Source of the DNA: an uncultured Clostridia bacterium | Lineage (GTDB): Bacteria > Bacillota > Clostridia > Christensenellales > Borkfalkiaceae | Reading direction: 5' to 3' | DNA length: 64,000 nt | NCBI GenBank assembly: GCA_949286835.1 | Contig: CASEDP010000002.1 | Span: 1 to 64,000 of the forward strand | In this document: positions 7,334 through 16,263 of the stretch, piece after piece | Position numbering within the stretch: the stretch's first letter is position 1 | How the letters are laid out: every line of letters starts with the position of its first letter | Notes under the pieces: generated by a model | What the model saw: only the letters and a program-made list of their open reading frames with translations | Told to the model about the DNA's origin: nothing | The model's database searches: none | Made by a program: the position numbers and the translations under genes

Positions 7334-8782
7334 TTATGCCGATATCTTTTTGCGGAACGCGCGCTCCCCTCTGACCGTCAGCGGTATTGCAACCGCGAGA
7401 TAAATCACCCCGACCATTCCGACGGCAAAGCCGCTCCAACCGAGGACGTCCGCCCTGAAAACAAGCTCTTCGACATCGCGCTGTTCTTTGAGTGTGGGTG
7501 CAATGTCCAATCTGACAATTACACTGACAAAAGTCGCTCCGTCCTCGTCCTGGTAAGTTCTTGCTTCGGCGACAATTTCGGTTATGCCTCCCTGCCACTC
7601 GGGATTATAAGCGTAAAATTCGTAAATTTCGGCAACGCCGTCAATCGTCGCCTCGTACCTGTATTTGTATATGGTGACAATTGTGCCGTCGGCTGTATGC
7701 TCCGTAAGGTAATAATCTTCCCATCTTTCGGGGAAATTCTTAAACAGATATCTTACCTCATATCTGCCCGTCTCTGACTTATCTTGGGGCTGCTCTTCAT
7801 AGACGAGCGAATATTCGCCGTCCGAAAAGGGTCCGCCGAGGTCGCTGAGCGCGTCGGCATCAATGAATGTGTACGTACCCGCAGGCCAGACAATTTCCGT
7901 CGACGATGCCGAAACGCCAAGCCATATCGCAACTCCTTCGATGATGAACACGGGTAAAATTATTGCAAGAAGTATGCGACTGTAACGCCAGCGGGCGAGG
8001 GCGTTGGCGCTGATTGCCCTTGAACGGACGGCGTCTGCGGACGGCGACGTCTCCGCTACGGCGCGGCTAATCGACTTTTTTCTGTAATGCAGTTCTATGG
8101 GTATGCCTGCAAGCAAAGCGACGAGTAAGCCGACTGCGCCGCATATCAACTGCACTCCTATCCACGACAAGCCGAACGTAAGCCCCGTATGCACGGGCGC
8201 AAAGACGTGCGGAAGTATGAATGCGAATGCGGCGACGTTGGCGCACGATACCCAGAGCAGCGCCCTGCCAAGTGACGCCGAGAGCCTTTCCGCCTCCTCG
8301 CACAGACACTCGTCGCCGAGCGAAAGACGTATGCGCTGAACGGCTACCGCGCAGGTGAGCACGGACGCCACCAAAAATATAGTGCCGACAAAAAAGCCGA
8401 TTAAACTTTCGAGCGCGGCATAGCCGACGAGCAGGGTGAGAATTACCCCGCACGCCGTAAGTCCGCCCGAAATGCAGCATACGGTGGCGAGATTTGTGCG
8501 CTGTCTGCGCAGAATATGTCTTAAAGCCCTGTCGCGTTTTGCCGCGCCGCCCCTCTCTTCGCCGTCCGAAGAAAGGCGCCTGCCGCGCAGAATTTCATCG
8601 CAGGTGACTTCGTACAGTTCGGCTATCACGGGTATGACGGAGATGTCGGGGCAGGAGGCACCCGTCTCCCAACTGCTTACCGTCTTATTGGAAACGCCCA
8701 GCCTTTCGGCAACCTCCTGCTGGGTATATCCCTTAGATTTTCTCAATGCGGCGAGAAATTCGCCAATCTGATTTTCTGACAT
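7334..8782 (-). CDS. Membrane-bound XRE-family regulator
   Basis: The protein has 482 residues. The first 65 form an XRE helix-turn-helix (GYTQQEVAERLGVSNKTVSSWE). The rest is a membrane region: TM helices near 98-121, 127-149, 174-192 and 204-228, another near 270-292, then about 150 polar residues probably outside the cell, and a last TM near 450-470. Such one-component proteins bind DNA from the membrane. The outer segment would be the sensor, but the ligand and target are unknown. The ATG at 8782 has AAAGGAG upstream. A possible promoter (TTGAGT, 17 bases, TAAATT) lies about 30 bases before it. The gene is monocistronic. Confidence 0.85.
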   Translation of the reverse strand: MSENQIGEFLAALRKSKGYTQQEVAERLGVSNKTVSSWETGASCPDISVIPVIAELYEVTCDEILRGRRLSSDGEERGGAAKRDRALRHILRRQRTNLATVCCISGGLTACGVILTLLVGYAALESLIGFFVGTIFLVASVLTCAVAVQRIRLSLGDECLCEEAERLSASLGRALLWVSCANVAAFAFILPHVFAPVHTGLTFGLSWIGVQLICGAVGLLVALLAGIPIELHYRKKSISRAVAETSPSADAVRSRAISANALARWRYSRILLAIILPVFIIEGVAIWLGVSASSTEIVWPAGTYTFIDADALSDLGGPFSDGEYSLVYEEQPQDKSETGRYEVRYLFKNFPERWEDYYLTEHTADGTIVTIYKYRYEATIDGVAEIYEFYAYNPEWQGGITEIVAEARTYQDEDGATFVSVIVRLDIAPTLKEQRDVEELVFRADVLGWSGFAVGMVGVIYLAVAIPLTVRGERAFRKKISA

Positions 8783-8975
8783 TTTTTCTCCTTTCCGATC
8801 GGTGGCTTAAATTTACCATATCGCGGAGTAAAACTCAACGAAAGATATGCCGAAAGAACTCCAAGCTCCTTGGATATTCTCTGAAAAAACGTAAATGCGG
8901 GCAGTTATCCAGCGAAACACGACGCAGACGTTCAGATTGTCCACAGAGCGCAAGGACGGGGGGGGCAAGGCATGG

Positions 8976-9017
8976 AAAAATGCCGCCCGAAGCGGCAAAA
9001 CTGCGGCTTCGGGCGGC
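8976..9017 (-). terminator. Terminator of the HMGL-like gene
   Basis: GCCGCCCGAAGC (8982-8993) pairs perfectly with 9006-9017. On the minus strand ATTTTT follows, a few bases after the stop codon. Confidence 0.8.
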
Positions 9018-9025
9018 GAATGAAA

Positions 9026-10009
9026 TTACCTCTTCTTGCTCTCCGCTATCTCGCCGAGGAAGGCGGCATAGTCATTCCTTCCCGCCTTTAAAAAGTCTAT
9101 GGCGGCATACGGGTGCACGTTTTCGAGCCCAGTGAGAAGGTACGGCACGTCATAGCCCCACTCCACGCCGCTCTCCCTGAGCGGCATCATATGCCCGCGT
9201 ATGAACTTTAAAACGGGCAATATCGAATAGCGGGGATTTCTTAAGTAGCCGATTAGCGCCTCGAGCGGGCAATTGCCCGCCCCTCTGCCCATTCCGCAGA
9301 TTGTTGCGTCGAGATATTCCACCCCAGCGCCGTACGCGGCGAGTGTGTTGGCAAACGCGAGCTGCAGGTTATTGTGCGCGTGTATGCCCAGCTTTTTGCC
9401 GTACTTATACGCGATTTCGCCGTATAGGTCGCACAGCCTTTTTATGTCGTCGGGAGAGAGCGAACCGAAGCTGTCGACGATATAGATGACGTCGGCGGGC
9501 GTGCGGGCGACCGTTTCGAGCGCGGCGCGCACCTCCGATATGTCGTTTTTGGATATCGCCATTATGTTGCAGGTCGTAAAATAGCCCATCTTGCCGGCGT
9601 ATTCTATCATCTCCGCCGCCTCCGCAATCTGGCTGCAATATGCGGCTATGCGGTAGATATCTATGACCGACTGCGACTTTGGCAGCATCTCTTCGCGGAG
9701 GTCTACCCTGCCGACATCCGCCATCACGGCAATCTTGACTGCCGCATCCTTTCCGCCGACGACGGCGCGGATGTCGTCCTCACCGCAGAACTTCCACTTG
9801 CCGAACCCGTCCCTGCCGAACAGTTTTTTTGATACCTTATAGCCGAACTCAATCACGTCGACGCCCGCCGCGACGTCAGCCGCGTAAAGCGCCTCCGCAA
9901 ACCCTTCGGGAAAATAAAAATTATTGACTATTCCGCCGTCGCGCAGGGTTGCGTCCACCACCTTTACGCCGTCTGCGCGGCGCAGGGGGTCTATTATGCC
10001 GTTTGCCAT
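9026..10009 (-). CDS. HMGL-like TIM-barrel aldolase family protein
   Basis: The protein has 327 residues and belongs to the HMG-CoA lyase/DmpG/isopropylmalate synthase superfamily. The metal and substrate motif DATLRDGG is near residue 20 and the metal-binding HAHNN near 218. A GMGRGAGN loop follows, like that of 4-hydroxy-2-oxovalerate aldolases. There is no C-terminal DmpG communication domain and no partner dehydrogenase nearby, so the substrate is unknown. The gene stands alone with its own promoter and terminator. The ATG at 10009 has GAGGATG upstream. Confidence 0.8.
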   Translation of the reverse strand: MANGIIDPLRRADGVKVVDATLRDGGIVNNFYFPEGFAEALYAADVAAGVDVIEFGYKVSKKLFGRDGFGKWKFCGEDDIRAVVGGKDAAVKIAVMADVGRVDLREEMLPKSQSVIDIYRIAAYCSQIAEAAEMIEYAGKMGYFTTCNIMAISKNDISEVRAALETVARTPADVIYIVDSFGSLSPDDIKRLCDLYGEIAYKYGKKLGIHAHNNLQLAFANTLAAYGAGVEYLDATICGMGRGAGNCPLEALIGYLRNPRYSILPVLKFIRGHMMPLRESGVEWGYDVPYLLTGLENVHPYAAIDFLKAGRNDYAAFLGEIAESKKR

Positions 10010-10040
10010 ATGTCATCCTCTTCAATGTAAAATTTCGCCC

Positions 10041-10070
10041 ATTTTACCACAGTCTGCGCCCGTTTGTCAA
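10041..10070 (-). promoter_or_regulatory. Promoter of the HMGL-like gene
   Basis: TTGACA (10070-10065) and TAAAAT (10046-10041) are 18 bases apart, giving a leader of about 25 bases. 10071-10241, up to the divergent promoter, shows nothing I can name. Confidence 0.75.
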
Positions 10071-10241
10071 CTCGGCTTTGTCTGCCGCACTCCCCCTGAC
10101 ATATTATGCCTCCATTACGGCTGTAATATGCCCCTATGACAAAACTATATAATGTAATTTTTTGCCATTATTCAAGCCCGAAACAGTAAAAAAATTTCAC
10201 GCGATTTTCCCATAAGCGACAGAGAAATAATATATTCGATA

Positions 10242-10270
10242 TTGAAAAAAACTCATTGAGATGATATAAT
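10242..10270 (+). promoter_or_regulatory. Promoter of the MacB/FtsX-type ABC pair
   Basis: TTGAAA and TATAAT are separated by 17 bases. The expected start near 10277 leaves a 34-base leader before the ATPase gene. Confidence 0.8.
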
Positions 10271-10310
10271 AAATACTGAAAACAATACCGATGAACGGGG
10301 GGAATATTTT

Positions 10311-11012
10311 ATGAGTTATCTTACCCTTGAAAAAGTTTGTAAACAGTACAAGAGCGGCGACATATGCGTCGACGCACTTAAGGACGTCTCCTTCACGCTC
10401 GAGGACGGGGAATTTGTAGTCGTGCTCGGCTCCAGCGGCGCGGGCAAGACGACGCTTCTGAACCTTTTGGGCGGAATGGACAGCGCGACTTCGGGCAAAA
10501 TAGTGCTTGACGGCAAGGACGTAACCGCACTGAACAAGCGCGGGCTGACCAACTACCGCCGCAACGACGTGGGCTTTGTGTTCCAATTCTACAACCTGAT
10601 GCCCAACCTCACCGCGCTGGAGAACGTGGAGATTGCAATTGAGATATGCAAGGGGGCGCGCAAGCCCAAGGAGGTGCTTGCCGAAGTCGAGCTTGCCGAC
10701 AGGCTTAAGAACTTCCCCTCGCAACTTTCGGGCGGCGAGCAGCAGCGCGTTTCGATTGCGCGCGCGCTTGCCAAAAACCCCAAGCTTTTGCTCTGCGACG
10801 AGCCGACGGGCGCGCTTGACTATGTGACGGGCAAGGTAATACTCAAACTGCTGCACGACGTATCCAAAGGGCAGAAAAAGCCCGTAATCATAGTCACCCA
10901 CAACGCCGCGCTCAAGGATATGGCGGACAAAGTCATACACATTAAGAGCGGGCGCGTAGAATACATAGAGATTAACAAATCGCCCACACCTATTGAGGAG
11001 ATTGAGTGGTGA
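10311..11012 (+). CDS. ABC transporter ATPase, MacB/LolD family
   Basis: The protein has 233 residues and all ATPase motifs: Walker [10 protein letters not shown] near residue 40, a Q-loop in FVFQFYNL, signature [14 protein letters not shown], Walker [13 protein letters not shown] and the switch His in IVTHN. The LNLLGGMD and DEPTGALD stretches are typical of MacB-type ATPases that drive mechanotransmission rather than transport through the membrane domain. The start has GGGGGG upstream. The stop overlaps the permease start, so the two are coupled. Confidence 0.93.
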   Translation: MSYLTLEKVCKQYKSGDICVDALKDVSFTLEDGEFVVVLGSSGAGKTTLLNLLGGMDSATSGKIVLDGKDVTALNKRGLTNYRRNDVGFVFQFYNLMPNLTALENVEIAIEICKGARKPKEVLAEVELADRLKNFPSQLSGGEQQRVSIARALAKNPKLLLCDEPTGALDYVTGKVILKLLHDVSKGQKKPVIIVTHNAALKDMADKVIHIKSGRVEYIEINKSPTPIEEIEW

Positions 11013-13033
11013 AGACATATCTTAAGACGCTGTGGCGAATGTTTGAACGCCACGTAACGCGACTTGTCTCGATTATTCTCATGGTCGTCGTCAGCGTAGG
11101 GCTTACAGCCGGAATAGGAATGGCGACGGATAAGATCAAGGACTCGCTCGCGGAATATTATGCCGACCGCAACGTCAGCGACATCATCCTAATGAACGAG
11201 GAGGGCGCGTTCACGGATGACGACGTAAAGCTTGTTAAGGAGCGGTACGGCGATGAAAACGTAATCGTCGGCGGACTTATGGAGTTTGAGGTCAAGGACG
11301 GCAAGGCGGAAATCGACGGCTCTTTGCTTACCTTTACGGGCGTGCCCGACGGCATTGTGCGCGTGTACATCTTCGGCGACGGCTCGCCCGAAGAGCTTAC
11401 GCAGAACAGGCCGCAGAACATAGTAAAATACGACACCTCCTCTTCGGAGGGCGCGATAACCGTATATGCCGAAAGGGCGACGACGCAGCTTGCCGAATAC
11501 GAGGAGAGCGCGACCTTTACCCTCTCCACCGTCATTGAGACGACGCAGGAGATAAGCTACGGCCCGATGACGTTCGACGCGGACATAACGCTCAACGTAG
11601 AGCAGAACTATGTGCTGGGCGGAACGCTTCTCAATCCGCTGCATATGGCGACGAGGGACGACCCCAGCTATACCGACGACCCCGCCTCCGACGACGAGGA
11701 CGAAATGCTCGACCTGACGACAATCTTCTACGTGTTCGGCAACCTCATTGACACCACTGCCGACGGCACGGCGGTCATAAAGATGGGCGAAAGAGAGATT
11801 ACGCAGGAAGTGACCGACCAGGAGGTCACGATAGGCGCCGAAGAGCTGGCAAACGAGATATATATCCGCTACAACACCGACGAAGCGCTGTTCTCCCTCT
11901 CCTATGAGGGTGCGCTCGACGACGAGGTCGCCGCGATAGAGGCAATGACCTTTTCGGCGGACACCGAGGTGCTGACGCTGCACGAAAACTTTTCCTTCGA
12001 ATCCTTCAAGGAATACGCCAACAAGATACTCGGCATAGGCTATGTGCTGATGGTGGTATTCCTCTTCGTCACCGTGCTCGTAGTGCTTTCGACCATGACG
12101 AGACTGCTGGACGAGGAGAGAGGGCAGATTGCCTGCCTTATGACGCTGGGATATTCCCCCGCGCTGATAATCTCAAAATACATACTGTTTGCGGCGATAG
12201 GCACGCTGATAGGCGGTTTTGCCGCATACTTCGCGGGGCTGGGGCTGGCGTGGATAATCTATATCAACTTCGAGTGGAACTATGTGCTCCCCCCTTACTC
12301 CTCCAACGTCGTTATGGTGTTCTACATCATAACCTTTGCGATAATACTCGTTTCGACGCTGGTTGCGACGATAATTGCGGGGCACAGACTGACAAGCCAG
12401 CAACCCGCAGAGCTGTTGCGACCCAAGTCGCCCAAGGCGGGCAAGACGGTATTCCTCGAGAGGATGCCGCTCATCTGGAACAGACTTTCGTTCAAGTACA
12501 AGTCGACGATGAGGAATGTTTTAAGGTTCTTCGTGCGCTTCCTTATGACGGTAGTTTCCGTGGCGTTTTCCACCGCGCTGGTGCTTGCGGGACTTGCGGT
12601 GCTTGACTGCTGCCTCTTCCAGGACATCGGCGGCGCGGCGATGATAGGCGTTGCCGTAATAGTGCTGATATTCGCGGCGCTTCTGAATTTCGTAGTCATC
12701 TACACGCTGACGAACATCAACATAAGCGAGCGAGAACGCGAGCTTGCCACCCTTATGGTGCTCGGCTATCACGACGGCGAGGTTGCGGGGTACATCTACC
12801 GCGAGATATACATTACGAGCTTTATAGGCATTCTGTTCGGGCTGCCGCTCGGCTGCCTGCTGTGCCTGCTCATCTTCAAGGTTATGGGGTTCGGCTCGAT
12901 TGCGGGAATGAACTGGTTTGTATGGGTGCTTGCGATAGTGCTCTCCGTAGTGTTCACGATAATAGTGACGCTTATGCTCCGCCGCAAGATCGTGAAGATA
13001 GATATGAACAATTCGCTTAAGGCGATAGAATGA
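11006..13033 (+). CDS. FtsX-like ABC permease with large outer domain
   Basis: The protein has about 675 residues. A first TM helix (about 20-38) is followed by some 300 acidic residues outside the cell. Three TM helices (about 345-460) complete the first FtsX module. A second module of four TM helices without a large outer loop occupies about 510-670. This eight-TM plan resembles two-FtsX permeases of Firmicutes used in efflux or envelope sensing; the substrate is unknown. The GTG at 11006 or the next GTG at 11009 could both start it: GAGGAG lies at 10995-11000, and 11009 gives the common GTGA overlap. Confidence 0.88.
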   Translation: MVKTYLKTLWRMFERHVTRLVSIILMVVVSVGLTAGIGMATDKIKDSLAEYYADRNVSDIILMNEEGAFTDDDVKLVKERYGDENVIVGGLMEFEVKDGKAEIDGSLLTFTGVPDGIVRVYIFGDGSPEELTQNRPQNIVKYDTSSSEGAITVYAERATTQLAEYEESATFTLSTVIETTQEISYGPMTFDADITLNVEQNYVLGGTLLNPLHMATRDDPSYTDDPASDDEDEMLDLTTIFYVFGNLIDTTADGTAVIKMGEREITQEVTDQEVTIGAEELANEIYIRYNTDEALFSLSYEGALDDEVAAIEAMTFSADTEVLTLHENFSFESFKEYANKILGIGYVLMVVFLFVTVLVVLSTMTRLLDEERGQIACLMTLGYSPALIISKYILFAAIGTLIGGFAAYFAGLGLAWIIYINFEWNYVLPPYSSNVVMVFYIITFAIILVSTLVATIIAGHRLTSQQPAELLRPKSPKAGKTVFLERMPLIWNRLSFKYKSTMRNVLRFFVRFLMTVVSVAFSTALVLAGLAVLDCCLFQDIGGAAMIGVAVIVLIFAALLNFVVIYTLTNINISERERELATLMVLGYHDGEVAGYIYREIYITSFIGILFGLPLGCLLCLLIFKVMGFGSIAGMNWFVWVLAIVLSVVFTIIVTLMLRRKIVKIDMNNSLKAIE

Positions 13034-13049
13034 CCGAATGAAAGATTGA

Positions 13050-13088
13050 GGGCGCGGCTGCAATACGCAGCCGCGCCCCTTTTTTTTA
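13050..13088 (+). terminator. Terminator of the ABC pair
   Basis: A perfect 12-bp stem (13050-13061 with 13067-13078) is followed by nine T's. The convergent proS gene ends 16 bases beyond, so it may also help stop that transcript. Confidence 0.9.
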
Positions 13089-13103
13089 TATAAAATTCGG
13101 ATA

Positions 13104-14531
13104 TCAGTATGCCCTTGCGAAGAACACAGTGTGCTTTGCCTTCTTGCCGCAGACGGCGCACGTTTCGTGCTCGAGGTTTTCCGCATACACCCTTGCGGAA
13201 GCCGCGGTCGTCTCCTTGATCTTGTCCTCGCACTCCCTGCAGCCGCACCAACCTGCCTTGACGAAGTTGCCGCCTTCGACGCCCTTCAGTATGCCGTCGA
13301 GGTCGTCTACCTTTACAATTCTTTGGTCCCTTCTTACCCTTGCGCTCTCGAGCATATTCTTCTGAATGTCGCCGAGCAGAGAAACGACGGTCTGCGCGAC
13401 GCCTGCGCGGGGGCTTTCGCCCTTTTCGCACTTGTCCCTGCGGAAGATTACGACGTTGCCCGCCTCCAGATCTCTGGGACCGACTTCAATTCTTACAGGC
13501 ACGCCCTTCATCTCCCATTCGTTGAACTTCCAGCCGGGGGAGTTGTCGGTATTGTCGAACACAACCCTGACGCCCGCCGCCTCGAGCTCTGCCTTTATTT
13601 CGGCGCAAGCTTCTAAAACGCCGCCCTTCTTCGCCGCGATGGGCACGATGACCGCCTGAACGGGCGCAACTTTGGGGGGAAGCACAAGCCCCCTCGCGTC
13701 GCCGTGAGCCATTATTATTGCGCCTATGAGCCTTGTGGAGACGCCCCAGCTCGTCGTATAGCCGTACTTGAGCGCGCCGTCCTTATCGAGGAACTTGATG
13801 TCGAACGCCTTGGAGAAGTTCTGTCCGAGATAGTGCGAGGTGCCTGCCTGAAGGCTCTTGCCGTCCTTCATCATCGCCTCCATTCCGTAGGTTGCGACTG
13901 CGCCCGCAAACTTTTCCTTTTCGGTCTTTCTGCCGCAGATTACGGGAATGGCGAGCACGTTTTCGGCAAACTCCTTATAGACGCCGAGCATCTTCATAGT
14001 CTCCTCTTCCGCCTCATCCTCGGTGGCGTGGACGGTGTGACCTTCCTGCCAGAGGAACTCCGACGTGCGGAGGAAGGGACGCGTAGTCTTTTCCCAGCGC
14101 ATTACGTTTGCCCACTGGTTGATGAGTATGGGCAAATCTCTGTAAGACTGTACCCACTTGGAGTACATATTTCCGATTATCGTTTCGGAAGTGGGACGGA
14201 TTGCAAGAGGTTCGGCAAGCTCTTCGCCGCCCGCGTGGGTGACGACGGCAACTTCCGGCGCGAAACCTTCGACGTGCTCCGCCTCCCTGGTGAAAAAGCT
14301 CATAGGAATGAGCAGGGGAAAATATGCGTTGGTGTGACCCGTCGCCTTGAAGCGCGCGTCGAGCTCTTTCTGGATATTTTCCCAGATTGCATAGCCGTAG
14401 GGGCGGATTACCATTGTGCCCTTCACGGGACCGTAATCGACGAGCTGCGTCTTTTTAACTACATCGGTGTACCACTGCGGAAAGTTGGTCTCTATGTCCG
14501 CAAGATTTTCTACAAAAGTGTCTTTAGCCAT
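13104..14531 (-). CDS. proS: Prolyl-tRNA synthetase, archaeal/eukaryal type
   Basis: This class II synthetase has 475 residues and the short architecture without the editing INS domain. Class II motifs appear as IRPTSET (motif 2 region), FLRTSEFLWQEGHTVHA and a late motif 3 segment. The C-terminal domain contains a Cys4 site (CGCREC, then CAVCGKK) and ends in Tyr, both typical of this type. The ATG at 14531 has a modest SD (AGGGCAG). No T-box leader is present. Confidence 0.95.
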   Translation of the reverse strand: MAKDTFVENLADIETNFPQWYTDVVKKTQLVDYGPVKGTMVIRPYGYAIWENIQKELDARFKATGHTNAYFPLLIPMSFFTREAEHVEGFAPEVAVVTHAGGEELAEPLAIRPTSETIIGNMYSKWVQSYRDLPILINQWANVMRWEKTTRPFLRTSEFLWQEGHTVHATEDEAEEETMKMLGVYKEFAENVLAIPVICGRKTEKEKFAGAVATYGMEAMMKDGKSLQAGTSHYLGQNFSKAFDIKFLDKDGALKYGYTTSWGVSTRLIGAIIMAHGDARGLVLPPKVAPVQAVIVPIAAKKGGVLEACAEIKAELEAAGVRVVFDNTDNSPGWKFNEWEMKGVPVRIEVGPRDLEAGNVVIFRRDKCEKGESPRAGVAQTVVSLLGDIQKNMLESARVRRDQRIVKVDDLDGILKGVEGGNFVKAGWCGCRECEDKIKETTAASARVYAENLEHETCAVCGKKAKHTVFFARAY

Positions 14532-14566
14532 ATTCTGCCCTTTTGATTTTATGATTTTTCTCCAAG

Positions 14567-14575
14567 ATTATAACA
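14567..14575 (-). promoter_or_regulatory. Extended -10 promoter of proS
   Basis: TGTTATAAT on the minus strand gives a start near 14560 and a leader of about 30 bases. No good -35 box is seen. Confidence 0.6.
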
Positions 14576-14660
14576 TACGCCGCCATAAAAATAAAGTGAT
14601 TTGCGCTCGCTTATCAAAAATAAATAACTTGCCGCAAAATCAAAAAGCACCGTCAATTAG

Positions 14661-14689
14661 TTGTAAAGACGGGTAAAATAATGTATAAT
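14661..14689 (+). promoter_or_regulatory. Promoter of the phosphohexomutase gene
   Basis: TTGTAA and TATAAT are separated by 17 bases. Only nine bases lie between the -10 box and the ATG at 14699, so the transcript should start about three bases before the start codon. Confidence 0.75.
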
Positions 14690-14698
14690 AAGAGCACT

Positions 14699-16207
14699 AT
14701 GAGCAATCTTATTTACAGAAACTTAAAGAGCGGAACGGATGTCAGGGGCTATGCCGTAGCCAGCCGCGAGCACGAGGTCACACTGACCAGCGCGGCGGTC
14801 TATGACATCACCGGCGCATTTCTGAAATGGCTTTCCGCAAAGACGGGCAAGACAAAGCTGAAAATTGCCGTAGGTCACGACGTCAGGATTTCCTGCGCGG
14901 ACATACTCTTTTCGCTGAGGCATTCTGCCCTTGACAGCGGCGCAGAGCTTTTGGGCTGCGGGCTGTGTTCTACCCCGTCTATGTTTATGCTGCTCAAAAA
15001 CGGCGGCTACGGGCTGGACGCCACGATTATGATTACTGCCTCTCACCTGCCCTACGACAGAAACGGACTTAAATTCTTTACTCCCGAAGGCGGGCTTGAG
15101 GGCGACGCCGTCTCCGAAATACTTGAGATGGCGGAACGCAGAGAGCGCTTAGAGGGCGGCAAGGGCAGCTACAGGGATATTTCCTATCTCGACGAATACT
15201 GCGACGGACTTGTGGCGCTTGTAAGAAGCGCCTGCAACTCCGACGCGCCCCTCAAGGGCAAGCGCATAATCGTAGACGCCGGCAACGGCGCGGGCGGGTT
15301 CTTCACAGAAAAGGTGTTAAAGCCGCTGGGCGCAGATACTGCGGGCAGCCAGTTTTTAGAGCCCGACGGATATTTCCCCAACCACATACCCAACCCCGAG
15401 GACAGGGACGCTATGGCGAGCCTTAAGAAAGCTGTGCTTGCGACGGGCGCGAACCTCGGAATTATATTCGATACCGACGTCGACAGGGCCGGACTTGTGG
15501 ACAGCGAGGGCAACGAACTCAACAGAAACCGCCTGATAGCGCTTACCGCCGCCACCCTCGATGACGAGAAGGCGAGCATTGTCACCGACAGCGTGACGAG
15601 CGACGGGCTTAAAAAGTTCCTCGACGAGCGCGGATATACCCACATAAGGTTCAAGAGAGGGTACAAAAACGTCATCGGCGAGGCGGTGCGCCGCAACAAA
15701 CTCGGCGAAAACTGCCCCCTCGCTATGGAGACCAGCGGTCACGCGGCGTTCAGGGACAACTACTTCCTCGACGACGGCGCATACCTTGTATGCAGGCTGC
15801 TCATCGCGCTTGCGAAGCAGGCAAAGAAGGGCGAAAGGCTTGTCTCCCTCATCTCCTCCCTCGAGACGCCCAAAGAGGAGAACGAAATACGAATTAAATT
15901 CAGCCCCAAGTCGATTAACTTCCGCGCCGAAGGTCAGAGGGTGATTGACGAAATAACCCATTTTGCAAGGGGTGACGGGCATATTGCCATTGCCCCCGAC
16001 AATTACGAGGGCATAAGACTGAGCTTTGACGAAGAGCACGGCGACGGATGGATGCTTGTGAGAATGAGCGTGCACGACCCCGTGATGCCCGTCAACTTTG
16101 AGAGTATGCAGGAGGGCGGCAACCTGAAGATGGCAAAGTACCTTATGTCCGTTCTCAGGAAATATCCCTTCCTCGACATTTCACCGCTTGAAAAATTTAT
16201 AGGATGA
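14699..16207 (+). CDS. Phosphoglucomutase/phosphomannomutase family protein
   Basis: The protein has 502 residues and the four-domain alpha-D-phosphohexomutase plan. The phosphoserine loop is TASHLPYDRNG near residue 110, the metal loop is DTDVDRAG near 265, and the sugar-binding loop is METSGHAAF near 345. It interconverts hexose 1- and 6-phosphates; whether glucose, mannose or another sugar is unclear. A second, more typical PgcA is at 58700. I start at 14699 because the upstream ATG at 14681 overlaps the -10 box. No SD is visible, in keeping with a nearly leaderless mRNA. tkt follows after 56 bases. Confidence 0.88.
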   Translation: MSNLIYRNLKSGTDVRGYAVASREHEVTLTSAAVYDITGAFLKWLSAKTGKTKLKIAVGHDVRISCADILFSLRHSALDSGAELLGCGLCSTPSMFMLLKNGGYGLDATIMITASHLPYDRNGLKFFTPEGGLEGDAVSEILEMAERRERLEGGKGSYRDISYLDEYCDGLVALVRSACNSDAPLKGKRIIVDAGNGAGGFFTEKVLKPLGADTAGSQFLEPDGYFPNHIPNPEDRDAMASLKKAVLATGANLGIIFDTDVDRAGLVDSEGNELNRNRLIALTAATLDDEKASIVTDSVTSDGLKKFLDERGYTHIRFKRGYKNVIGEAVRRNKLGENCPLAMETSGHAAFRDNYFLDDGAYLVCRLLIALAKQAKKGERLVSLISSLETPKEENEIRIKFSPKSINFRAEGQRVIDEITHFARGDGHIAIAPDNYEGIRLSFDEEHGDGWMLVRMSVHDPVMPVNFESMQEGGNLKMAKYLMSVLRKYPFLDISPLEKFIG

Positions 16208-16263
16208 TACGGAAAGGCGCGGCAAAGCGCCGACCGCACACAATACATTAAGGAGAAACCAAA

